30,833 nucleotides of DNA from an uncultured Bacteroides sp. (GTDB taxonomy: Bacteria; Bacteroidota; Bacteroidia; Bacteroidales; Bacteroidaceae): NCBI RefSeq assembly GCF_910578895.1, contig NZ_CAJTSC010000039.1, positions 1-30,833 on the forward strand. Direction: 5' to 3'. The position numbers were made by a program, and so were the translations under genes. The notes below the pieces were generated by a model, which was not told the DNA's origin, searched no databases, and was given only the letters and a program-made list of their open reading frames with translations. Each line of letters starts with the position of its first letter. Positions within the stretch are counted from its first letter, which is position 1. This document shows positions 1-7,341 of the stretch, one piece after another.

Positions 1-57
1 AACATCCTTGAAAAGAACGCTCAAAAGAAGGCTGAACAAAATTTAAACAGGCTCTGA
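1..57 (+). CDS. C-terminal tail of a gene cut by the window edge, possibly an IS transposase
   Basis: Frame 1 is open from the first base to a TGA at 55-57 and encodes 18 residues ending QNLNRL, rich in Lys, Gln and Asn. Its last 19 bases (37-55) are one arm of an inverted repeat whose partner is at 1992-2010. A stop codon that runs into a terminal inverted repeat is a common layout at the 3' end of insertion-sequence transposase genes, so I infer the window starts inside an IS. The tail is too short to assign a family, and the open frame could be chance. Confidence 0.35.
   Translation, partial: NILEKNAQKKAEQNLNRL
37..55 (+). repeat. Left arm of 19-bp inverted repeat flanking the GH97 gene
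   Basis: The 19 bases starting CAAAATTTAAACAGG are the exact reverse complement of 1992-2010. Pairing stops at both edges. The arm overlaps the final codons of the truncated plus-strand frame, so it probably is the right terminal repeat of an insertion sequence lying mainly to the left of the window. Confidence 0.75.
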
Positions 58-70
58 AAGTTAGTTCATA

Positions 71-1960
71 TCATTTAGGTGTAAACATGACGATATATCC
101 GCCACCAACGCGCATCATACCGGTCAGTGAATCGGATTTCCGGCAGAAAACACGTTGCGTAGCTATCGCAGCCGAATTCGAAGGAGTGTCGTTCAGCACC
201 GTTCCTTCATACCAACCGTCACCCAAGAAGTCCAGCGGGAACTGTATGGCACACTCTTTCTGTCCGTTCAGCACGGCGAGAAACCAAGTATCTCCGCTTC
301 TGCGGGCAAAAGCCGCCACTTCTCCAATCTTACTTGAGGGCAATACAATCGTTTCATCCCACGTAGCCGGTATCTTCTTTATGACTTTCACTGCCGGATT
401 ATCCAACATCTTCTGAGGATGAGAACCAAAGAAGATAACGGAAGAATTGAAAACCAAAGAAGTCGCAATCTGATGTGTCCAGGAAGTTTCCAAACGGCGC
501 TCACCGAAAACGACCGGGGTGTAATCGCCCGCTCCCACTACCAAACGCGTAAAGGGCAACGTGGTGTTATGTGTAGACCATTCATATTGCTTCTTGCCAT
601 ATTCCAATCCGCGTATGCCTTCGCGGCTCATTTCATTCGGCCAGGTACGTACTTCCCCCGCAGGTTTATTACTGCCGTGGATGTTGAGCATCAATTTATA
701 CTCGGCAGCCTCTTTAAGGCAGGCTTGATACAAATCGATGAACTCTTTCGATTCGTGCGAAAAGGCATCCAACTTCAATCCGACTATGCCCAAACGGTGG
801 CATCTCTCAAACAGCGCCTTACGCTTTTCCGGGTCGCGTACATCCCGTCCGTGACGCCACAACCACACTTTCACGCCATACTTGGCGGAATAGTCTACCA
901 AGTCTTTCAGTTGTTCGTCCGTCCAACGATACCAAAAAGCATCCACCGTATTATACTCATATCCCAATTCACCGGCAAGTTTGGAGAACTCTTTCATACT
1001 CTCCAACGTACGTGCACCTCCGTCCAGCCAACACCATACCGAGCGTCCGGGCTTAATCCAATCCGTGTTTATACCTTTAGGAAAAAGTTTCTTGTCGGGT
1101 GCCGGAGCAAGATTGGTTATCAAATCGGTGTTCACCAGTTCATTCAAGTCATCGGCTATCACTACGGTACGCCACGGAGTTGTAATCGTTCCGGCAATGG
1201 AAGCAGGACGCGACAAGCGCTGAGCCTCTTCCAGGCTGTAATCGTGCGCAAAAGGGTATCCCGCCGGTTGTGCATGTCCCAACTTGGTTTCGAAACCATT
1301 ATCTCCGTTCGCCTGCAAAGACATACCGGCATAATTCATCAGAGCAGATTCCGTCAGGCACAGATAGCCCGCATTATCCGGCAGTTGCACGGTTACAGGC
1401 GGTGCAGCCCACTCTCCTTTCGTTATTTCGGAAACGTCTTTCTTTTGATGGATACCCTCATAATGGCAATACATATCGTGATACCACACCCGGCTTCTTG
1501 CAGGAAGAGTAAAAACGGTATGTTCATCGGGAGTTCTTGCCTTGTTCTTATCACCCGGAAGAATCAGGCGAAAAGCGATGCCGTCATTATAAGCACGAGC
1601 CTCCAAAGTGAAATCGGTGCCCGCCTGCCTGTTCTTCAACCGGAGCAACAAACCGTTGCTTTTATCTACCGCCAAAGAGTGAGCCCCCCTAATCGGATAG
1701 GTTGCATCCGTTTTATATGTATCCGAAGAGGATACGGAAACCCCGCAACAGATTTCCCGGTCATCTACCGTCATGCGGATAGGAGCCTCAACCAATGCGT
1801 CATTACCAGCTTTCTTAACGTTATAAGACAGATTATTGTCCTTGCCGTTTATCTGCAAGACAATAGAACCGTCGGGGCTTGCCACAGAAGCTAAAGTCTG
1901 CGCATAGGCATTGGCGGCAACACAACAGCCTACGAGTAATATGGATAAAGTCTTTTTCAT
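71..1960 (-). CDS. GH97 glycoside hydrolase, retaining alpha-galactosidase type
   Basis: A 629-aa secreted enzyme with a signal peptide cleaved near residue 20 (AYAQ). The layout is that of GH97: an N-terminal beta-sandwich (about 25-280), a TIM barrel (about 290-560) and a C-terminal beta domain. GH97 contains inverting alpha-glucosidases such as SusB and retaining alpha-galactosidases. Here Asp398 in GLKLDAF sits where the retaining enzymes carry their nucleophile, and Glu453 in GLEY lies 55 residues on, the spacing I recall for the characterised retaining enzyme of B. thetaiotaomicron. I therefore favour exo-acting alpha-galactosidase activity in the periplasm. It is the last gene of the minus-strand cluster, 73 bp after the GH28-like gene. 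No good promoter is visible in that gap, so read-through is likely. It is bracketed by a 19-bp inverted repeat, which suggests separate acquisition. Confidence 0.9.
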   Translation of the reverse strand: MKKTLSILLVGCCVAANAYAQTLASVASPDGSIVLQINGKDNNLSYNVKKAGNDALVEAPIRMTVDDREICCGVSVSSSDTYKTDATYPIRGAHSLAVDKSNGLLLRLKNRQAGTDFTLEARAYNDGIAFRLILPGDKNKARTPDEHTVFTLPARSRVWYHDMYCHYEGIHQKKDVSEITKGEWAAPPVTVQLPDNAGYLCLTESALMNYAGMSLQANGDNGFETKLGHAQPAGYPFAHDYSLEEAQRLSRPASIAGTITTPWRTVVIADDLNELVNTDLITNLAPAPDKKLFPKGINTDWIKPGRSVWCWLDGGARTLESMKEFSKLAGELGYEYNTVDAFWYRWTDEQLKDLVDYSAKYGVKVWLWRHGRDVRDPEKRKALFERCHRLGIVGLKLDAFSHESKEFIDLYQACLKEAAEYKLMLNIHGSNKPAGEVRTWPNEMSREGIRGLEYGKKQYEWSTHNTTLPFTRLVVGAGDYTPVVFGERRLETSWTHQIATSLVFNSSVIFFGSHPQKMLDNPAVKVIKKIPATWDETIVLPSSKIGEVAAFARRSGDTWFLAVLNGQKECAIQFPLDFLGDGWYEGTVLNDTPSNSAAIATQRVFCRKSDSLTGMMRVGGGYIVMFTPK

Positions 1961-1991
1961 GATATATTATTCAACTAATGATGATGAATCA

Positions 1992-2010
1992 AGAGCCTGT
2001 TTAAATTTTG
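1992..2010 (+). repeat. Right arm of 19-bp inverted repeat flanking the GH97 gene
   Basis: The bases starting AGAGCCTGTTTAAATT match the reverse complement of 37-55 without mismatch. The arm lies in the short spacer between the GH28-like stop codon (2034-2036) and the GH97 start codon. Read as an IS end, it would point rightwards, but only about 23 bases separate it from the GH28-like gene, so any element there has been almost wholly lost. Confidence 0.75.
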
Positions 2011-2033
2011 AATGGTAAATCAGGATACAATTC

Positions 2034-3410
2034 TTATTTATAGATTTGCATATCTCCGTCCTCGCAAATAATCTCAGGACGGGCATCCGGATTCTTCAGT
2101 TCAAAAGTGACATTCTTCAGTTTAAGTCCTTTCACATGGCGCGCCCATACTCCATAGGCAGGTATTTTAGGACCGAAGGTCTTTACTTCCGGATATTGGT
2201 CTATCGCTTCGGGCACTACAGACAAAGCGTCTTCCGGCGTACCGGTACCCAATAAACGGATGTGGATATTCTCCAATGTAAGATTGGTAATATAATGACC
2301 GGGGATACCGGTAATAAGAATGCCGGAAGGCGGTTTCAACTGTGCATTATCCGCTGCAAGCGCTTTTACATTACGGATAGTGACATTCTCAAAAACGCCG
2401 ATGGGCTGCTGCGTATCTTCTTTCTTACGGAACACGCTTAAACGCGCTCCCAAACGGAACATCATGGGCGTACGCACTTCTTCCATGGTGATATCCGATA
2501 TCTCCACATTGCGCAAATGCGCACCGTCTACGGAGAACAGCTTAATACCTCCGTTCTTGGTATCGTAAATGTGGCAGTTGCTAATCTTGATATTCTCAAA
2601 TCCGCCCATCGACTCCGTCCCCATTTTGATACCAGCCTGATTACTCTTCAACTTCATATTGGATATGACAATGTCATCGCATCCCATTTTACTGGAAGTT
2701 GTTTTAAAACAAAGCGCATCGTCGCCACTGACAATGTCGCAATCGCTGATACGTACATGCTGGCAACCGTCGATATTGATACCGTCATTATGCGCCACTC
2801 CGAAACTGCGGATTGTCACGTTACGGATATTGACATTACGGCATTGGAAGTAGTGCGACGTCCATGCACCGGCATATTTCAGGGTCACCCCCTCTACCTT
2901 CACGTTCTCGCAACGCACCCACCGAAGCAAGAAAGGGCGTAATCCCCAACGTTTGCCTTCGGGACGGGTGTCTTCCTTGATATGCCGTGCTTTCAGGGCA
3001 GAGCCTTGTCCGTCAATCGTTCCTTCACCTTCCAATGTCACATTCTTGGCATCTACCGCAACCATTAAAGCCCAACCGACATCAATGCCCAAACCTTCGG
3101 TGAAAGGGTCCAGGTTGTCATACGCCTTATAATCCGTAGTTCCTAAAATCAGCGCATCCTTCTCCAAATGCAAAGTCACATTATCTTTTAAGACAATGGT
3201 CGCCGAAAGATAAGTACCTGCGGGAACAACCACCGTTCCACCGCCTGCCTTATGACAGGCATCGATAGCTTTCTGAATGGCGGGAGAATCCATTTTCTTA
3301 CCGTTCCCCTTAGCACCGTACTTTTTCACATTATAGGTTTCCCCGGCGTGCATGGCCAAAGGCAATGCCAACAGCCAAAACAATAATCCTAAATAACTTT
3401 TTCTTTTCAT
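2034..3410 (-). CDS. GH28-like right-handed beta-helix protein, secreted
   Basis: A 458-aa protein when started at the ATG at 3410, where a signal peptide begins directly (MKRKSYLGLLFW, cleaved near HAG at 23). A further 10 codons upstream are open but would spoil the signal peptide. The mature N-terminus has the pectate-lyase-superfamily opening (YNVKKYGAKGNG, then GGGTVVVPAGTY at about 56-67), followed by repeated beta-helix coils. GH28 enzymes hydrolyse polygalacturonan-type linkages. Asp209 (HNDG) and Asp230/Asp231 (GDD) align with the three family aspartates, but the usual NTDG reads HNDG, GHG reads NQA (about 257-259) and RIK reads GIK (about 288-290). This implies a divergent or unusual substrate. 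The gene follows the DUF362 gene at 3437-5620 with a short gap and is probably co-transcribed with it. Confidence 0.82.
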   Translation of the reverse strand: MKRKSYLGLLFWLLALPLAMHAGETYNVKKYGAKGNGKKMDSPAIQKAIDACHKAGGGTVVVPAGTYLSATIVLKDNVTLHLEKDALILGTTDYKAYDNLDPFTEGLGIDVGWALMVAVDAKNVTLEGEGTIDGQGSALKARHIKEDTRPEGKRWGLRPFLLRWVRCENVKVEGVTLKYAGAWTSHYFQCRNVNIRNVTIRSFGVAHNDGINIDGCQHVRISDCDIVSGDDALCFKTTSSKMGCDDIVISNMKLKSNQAGIKMGTESMGGFENIKISNCHIYDTKNGGIKLFSVDGAHLRNVEISDITMEEVRTPMMFRLGARLSVFRKKEDTQQPIGVFENVTIRNVKALAADNAQLKPPSGILITGIPGHYITNLTLENIHIRLLGTGTPEDALSVVPEAIDQYPEVKTFGPKIPAYGVWARHVKGLKLKNVTFELKNPDARPEIICEDGDMQIYK

Positions 3411-3436
3411 GATATTAGTGTGTTTATTTGTGTTTA

Positions 3437-5620
3437 TCAATCATTTTTCTCACTGGCAACAGTTATGGTATATAGTTTGTTACTACGGCGTCCGGGATGT
3501 TCCAGTCTCAATTCGTTTACCCCCTTTTCCAGATTAATGGGAAATACAAACTTACCGCGTTTATTTCCTGTTGTGGCAAGGTATCCTATATTTTCACTAA
3601 CCTGCTTCCCATTGATATAAAGATAGGACGGAACAGGATTGCCACCTTCATAAGCAATCTCCAAATAATAGTTGCCGGCATACGGAGCATCCACTTTCCA
3701 GGCAATAGAACCGTTGGAACTTCCTTTTTCTCCTTTAAATTCTACAGAACCGTCCTCATTGACAGCAGCCGAACCGCTCAAAGCCAGGTCTTTTGCCTGA
3801 TAAGTTGCTACCGGCTGCAGGCAACGCAGCACCAAGCGCTGGGCAGCCACTACCTTATTGTTCTTTATTGCCTCAAGGCGGTAGTCTGTAGTCCGAGTTA
3901 CCCTGAAGGGCAAACAGCCTTCCATGGCATCCAACTTCTTATTGTTCAATCTCACTTCATCGGCATTGGAGACTTTATAACACAAAGCGCTTTCATCCGC
4001 ATAGAAATATTCAATGGCGGAACGGTTTTCGTCCAAAGGCACCCGGTACAATTCAATCCCCTTGCCGGTACCCAGGTTGCGGCTATACATACGTTGTTCC
4101 GGATTATTCCAATGTTCGTGTACCCCCAGACTGCCCAATTTCCTATCCACATAAGCAATACCCGAAGGCGGATTTCCTATATTGGCAGCTTCGTGCAGGA
4201 AGTTATCCGCATTGGCAGGCAGAGGAAGTTCGGAATAGATAAAATCAAGTACGACCGATTCGATGGCAACCTGGTCATTGGACGCCAGGAAACTGGATGT
4301 CCACCCGTTATTGAACGGAGCACGTTTGAAACGCACCGCACGTCCGTTGTGTTTCGGATTGACATACATGGCATCTACGATATATACCAGCGTATTGCCC
4401 CCGATACGTTCGTGAGACATTAAGTCGACAATACAGTTGTATGTCCCCATTCCACGGAAAGAAGACCAGTCGCGGATACTAAGATGCAATGGCGGCACTT
4501 TTCCCACCGAACCGAACTGGTTCTTGCCGGTAGCCGTAATACCTGTCTGCCCGGCACTGTCGCGCCATTTATCGGTAGGTTCGGAATGACGCTTCATCAA
4601 AGCCACATTAATCATGTAATCCGCCTCATAGGCTACACGTGCCAGACTCATGGCACCCTCGTCCGTAATCTCACTGGAATAATGAATGACATCCGGCACA
4701 AAACCGCCCCAGTTCTGATAGTTCACATCCGGATAGAGCGGTTGCACATAATCGTAAATGGCGGAAATGCCTCGACGCTGTGCATCATAAATGGTAATAT
4801 CGCTTTGAGGTACCTGCATAATGTCTACCAACTGGTGCAACAAGGCATATACGGACTGAGGAGTAGCATCTATGATATTCGAACCGCCATTATCATTCAG
4901 GTTAACTTTAACGGCAATCTTTTCTCCCTTTTTATAACCGACAGCCCCCTTACCTTTCTTATGATTGAAAACACGGAACAGTTCATCCCATGCTTTGTCA
5001 ATCGTATGTTGTTTTGTCAATGCAATGATCACTCCCTCGAGCATATCGTTCACACGCGTCTGGCTGTTATTATCCGCATCCGAATAAAGCCCATGCTTAC
5101 CGTCCCATGCAGCGGCTTTCGGATCGTACGCCCAGGCAACACGTCCCGGATGGATACCTTTAGCCACTCCCATAGGAGCATTCGGCGCGTCAATCGGAGT
5201 AAAATGCCCCATATCGGTACCGTTATCTATTTGTTTGCGAATAACCTGTCCCATCAACGAATTATCTACAGACATCACGTACAACATTCCCGTTGCCAAT
5301 CCTCCGATTAACAATACGGACAAACCGAGTGCCATGCGACGGGCATTCCACAAATTCCGGAAGTGCCTCCACGTCCCCATGCCCACCAAAGTACTGCTGA
5401 TAAACGCAACGAAAGAAAGGGCTATCGGAGCAGCTACCTGTTGACAAGGATATTCTATACGACTGGGTTTCGGCACCACCCGAATCAGAAACCAGACCAA
5501 AGCCGTCAATCCCAACAAAGGAAAGCATATCTTTAGCACGACATTCTTTTTATTAATACCTACGATACGTCCGCTTTTGGGACAAGTCTTGAAGAACCAT
5601 TTTTTTATTCTATTTTTCAT
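3437..5620 (-). CDS. Membrane-anchored DUF362 protein with C-terminal sugar-binding-like module
   Basis: 727 aa. Three predicted membrane helices at about 28-49, 62-83 and 96-116 are followed by a large presumably periplasmic DUF362 domain (about 150-560; PGRVAWAYDP, GYKKGEKIAVKVN, PFNNGWTSSFLASND, GVHEHWNNP). The last 100 residues or so (about 630-727) look like a CBM6/35-type beta-sandwich, with GNYYLEIAYEGG and GVNELRLEHPG. A VPKPSR-x2-YPC motif (49-59) between helices 1 and 2 is shared with the neighbouring paralogue. DUF362 has no settled biochemical function. Some members carry ferredoxin clusters, but no CxxCxxC pattern is visible here. The position between glycosidases suggests a role with the same glycan. 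The gene lies downstream of a terminator and a candidate promoter, so it may start its own transcript. Confidence 0.8.
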   Translation of the reverse strand: MKNRIKKWFFKTCPKSGRIVGINKKNVVLKICFPLLGLTALVWFLIRVVPKPSRIEYPCQQVAAPIALSFVAFISSTLVGMGTWRHFRNLWNARRMALGLSVLLIGGLATGMLYVMSVDNSLMGQVIRKQIDNGTDMGHFTPIDAPNAPMGVAKGIHPGRVAWAYDPKAAAWDGKHGLYSDADNNSQTRVNDMLEGVIIALTKQHTIDKAWDELFRVFNHKKGKGAVGYKKGEKIAVKVNLNDNGGSNIIDATPQSVYALLHQLVDIMQVPQSDITIYDAQRRGISAIYDYVQPLYPDVNYQNWGGFVPDVIHYSSEITDEGAMSLARVAYEADYMINVALMKRHSEPTDKWRDSAGQTGITATGKNQFGSVGKVPPLHLSIRDWSSFRGMGTYNCIVDLMSHERIGGNTLVYIVDAMYVNPKHNGRAVRFKRAPFNNGWTSSFLASNDQVAIESVVLDFIYSELPLPANADNFLHEAANIGNPPSGIAYVDRKLGSLGVHEHWNNPEQRMYSRNLGTGKGIELYRVPLDENRSAIEYFYADESALCYKVSNADEVRLNNKKLDAMEGCLPFRVTRTTDYRLEAIKNNKVVAAQRLVLRCLQPVATYQAKDLALSGSAAVNEDGSVEFKGEKGSSNGSIAWKVDAPYAGNYYLEIAYEGGNPVPSYLYINGKQVSENIGYLATTGNKRGKFVFPINLEKGVNELRLEHPGRRSNKLYTITVASEKND

Positions 5621-5670
5621 ACTATATAGATTATATTATTTACAACCATATTACCCGTAATAGTCCGATA

Positions 5671-5678
5671 CAAAAATA
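5671..5678 (-). promoter_or_regulatory. Candidate Bacteroides -7 element for the DUF362/GH28-like/GH97 unit
   Basis: Minus-strand TATTTTTG fits the TAnnTTTG consensus and lies about 50 bases upstream of the start codon at 5620, just after an intrinsic terminator. No TTTG -33 element is visible at the normal spacing, so this is tentative. Confidence 0.35.
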
Positions 5679-5685
5679 GGGATAT

Positions 5686-5735
5686 AAAAAAGAGACGATT
5701 TTAAGAATTTATTCAAATCCTTGAAAAATCGTCTC
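5686..5735 (-). terminator. Intrinsic terminator after the upstream DUF362 gene
   Basis: GAGACGATTTT (5692-5702) pairs perfectly with AAAATCGTCTC (5725-5735). The interior can pair further (AAGAATTT with AAATCCTT, one mismatch). On the minus strand the stem is followed at once by six T residues (5686-5691). It begins 18 bases past the stop codon of the gene at 5753-7327. This is a classic rho-independent terminator, possibly partial, that would lower expression of the downstream genes or separate them. Confidence 0.8.
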
Positions 5736-5752
5736 ACAGAATAAACAGAATG

Positions 5753-7327
5753 TTATTTACGTAGATAAAACAGCTCTATTCCAACGTTTTTCCCTTGGTT
5801 TCTGCTATATTTTTTATCAATCGGATTATTCCAATGTTCCAAAACTCCCAGGCTTTTTACGCCCGTCCCGTCACGTTCGGGATCATAAAAAGTATTGGAT
5901 AACGGTAGATTTGCCATCGCCGCCTCTACCAGATACATATCACAATAATCCACATCCGCCATACGGGGAAATTCCGAACTCAAGAAATCAATGCCAACCG
6001 CATCAATGGCTACCGGATCTTGAGAAGCGAATAATGAACAGGGCCAATCGTTATTGAACGGCGGCATCTTCCACTTTCCGGAGGGGGCTCCGTTGACCTT
6101 TTCCGACCCATACAGCCCGTCTATCAGGAAAAGCATCGTTTTCTGCCCCAAATCCTTATGAGCGATGTAATCGGTAAATGTCATGTAACGCGGTTTTCCG
6201 CCACGGTCCTGGTTGAAATTATTATGCTGGTTCTTACGGAAATTACGGTCTATGTCCGTCACCCCGTACCAATTCTTGGCACAAAGAGTCACCCCTTGCC
6301 CCCCGTGTCCTTTCAGCAAAGCCATATTAATAAGATAATCCGCTTCTATGGCACAGTTTGCCAAACCACGGGCCAAACGACCGTTATCCACAGAGTACGG
6401 AATGGCATCTGCCGTATAAGTGGACTTTGTACGTCCCGCCCCGCCTTCATTATCCAAATAGATCACATCCGGAAATTCGGCATGACACTTATCAAACAAC
6501 GCATCGGTTATAAAACGGCTTGCATCAAACACGGTAATCTGTTCTTGGGGAATTCCCCCTTCATTGACAAGACTTCTCAACAAGGCGAGAGTCAAGTGCG
6601 GAGAGGCATTCAGTTGCTCGCAATCCTCATGCGAGAAAGAGTTGTTCTGATTAATCTTGACAGCAATTTTCTCTCCCTTCTTATATCCTTTCTTTCCCTT
6701 CCCATGCTCTTGATTGAAAGAGGTGAAAAGTACATTCCATGCAGACTTCTCCTTTGTTTCTCCCGTCAGTGAAAGAATCGCATTGCTCATCAGCCAGTCC
6801 GCATCTTCCTGACTGTTCCAACGGTCTTCATACCAGAACCCTTCACCTTTTTTCCAAGTCGCGGCTCCCGGAGCATGCGTCCACACAACGCGTCCCGGAT
6901 ATACACCTTTCGGAGTACCTACCGGATTGTTTTTGCCCCATGCCATACGGGGTTCCGATGCCGGTAAAACCGCTTGTGCCAATAACTGCGCGCTATTCTC
7001 GACAAGCGTCATTGTGCCAAATACACAAAGGCAGAGAAAGAAAAACACACCAACGAATATCTTCCGCTGACGGACGGCGCCCAACAATTTCCGCCCACTC
7101 CACCAAGCGGCGGTAAACGACAGTATATAAGTGACAAATGCCGACATCATCGGAGCAGCCGCCTGCATACAAGGATAATAGGCGCGAGACGGTTTAGGTA
7201 TTACCCGAAGCAGGAACCAGAGAGTCGATGAAAGCCCCAGCCCCCAGAAAAGCAATATCCTCATTTGTTTTGAGGAAAATTCTCCTTTCTCCGTCTTTTC
7301 TTTAAAGTATAAATAAATCCGTTTCAT
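5753..7327 (-). CDS. Membrane-anchored DUF362 protein (paralogue)
   Basis: 524 aa, paralogous to the product of 3437-5620. It shares three N-terminal membrane helices (about 22-43, 55-77, 89-109), the IPKPSR-x2-YPC motif (43-53), GVYPGRVVW, GYKKGEKIAVKIN, MPPFNNDWPCSLFASQD and VLEHWNNP. It ends where the other protein's C-terminal sugar-binding-like module would begin, so the pair differ mainly by that module. No iron-sulfur cysteine cluster is seen. The role is unknown; the catalytic-looking domain is expected to face the periplasm. The start codon is 14 bases after the GH27 stop, which indicates an operon with GH27 and the large beta-helix protein. A strong terminator follows. Confidence 0.8.
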   Translation of the reverse strand: MKRIYLYFKEKTEKGEFSSKQMRILLFWGLGLSSTLWFLLRVIPKPSRAYYPCMQAAAPMMSAFVTYILSFTAAWWSGRKLLGAVRQRKIFVGVFFFLCLCVFGTMTLVENSAQLLAQAVLPASEPRMAWGKNNPVGTPKGVYPGRVVWTHAPGAATWKKGEGFWYEDRWNSQEDADWLMSNAILSLTGETKEKSAWNVLFTSFNQEHGKGKKGYKKGEKIAVKINQNNSFSHEDCEQLNASPHLTLALLRSLVNEGGIPQEQITVFDASRFITDALFDKCHAEFPDVIYLDNEGGAGRTKSTYTADAIPYSVDNGRLARGLANCAIEADYLINMALLKGHGGQGVTLCAKNWYGVTDIDRNFRKNQHNNFNQDRGGKPRYMTFTDYIAHKDLGQKTMLFLIDGLYGSEKVNGAPSGKWKMPPFNNDWPCSLFASQDPVAIDAVGIDFLSSEFPRMADVDYCDMYLVEAAMANLPLSNTFYDPERDGTGVKSLGVLEHWNNPIDKKYSRNQGKNVGIELFYLRK

Positions 7328-7341
7328 GACTTCCCCTGTTT

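Noticed and set aside
419..1894. Long plus-strand open frame of 491 codons opposite the GH97 gene
   Set aside because: It lies wholly antisense to a clear GH97 enzyme, has no domain-like sequence or signal peptide, and reads as a low-complexity shadow of the opposite strand.
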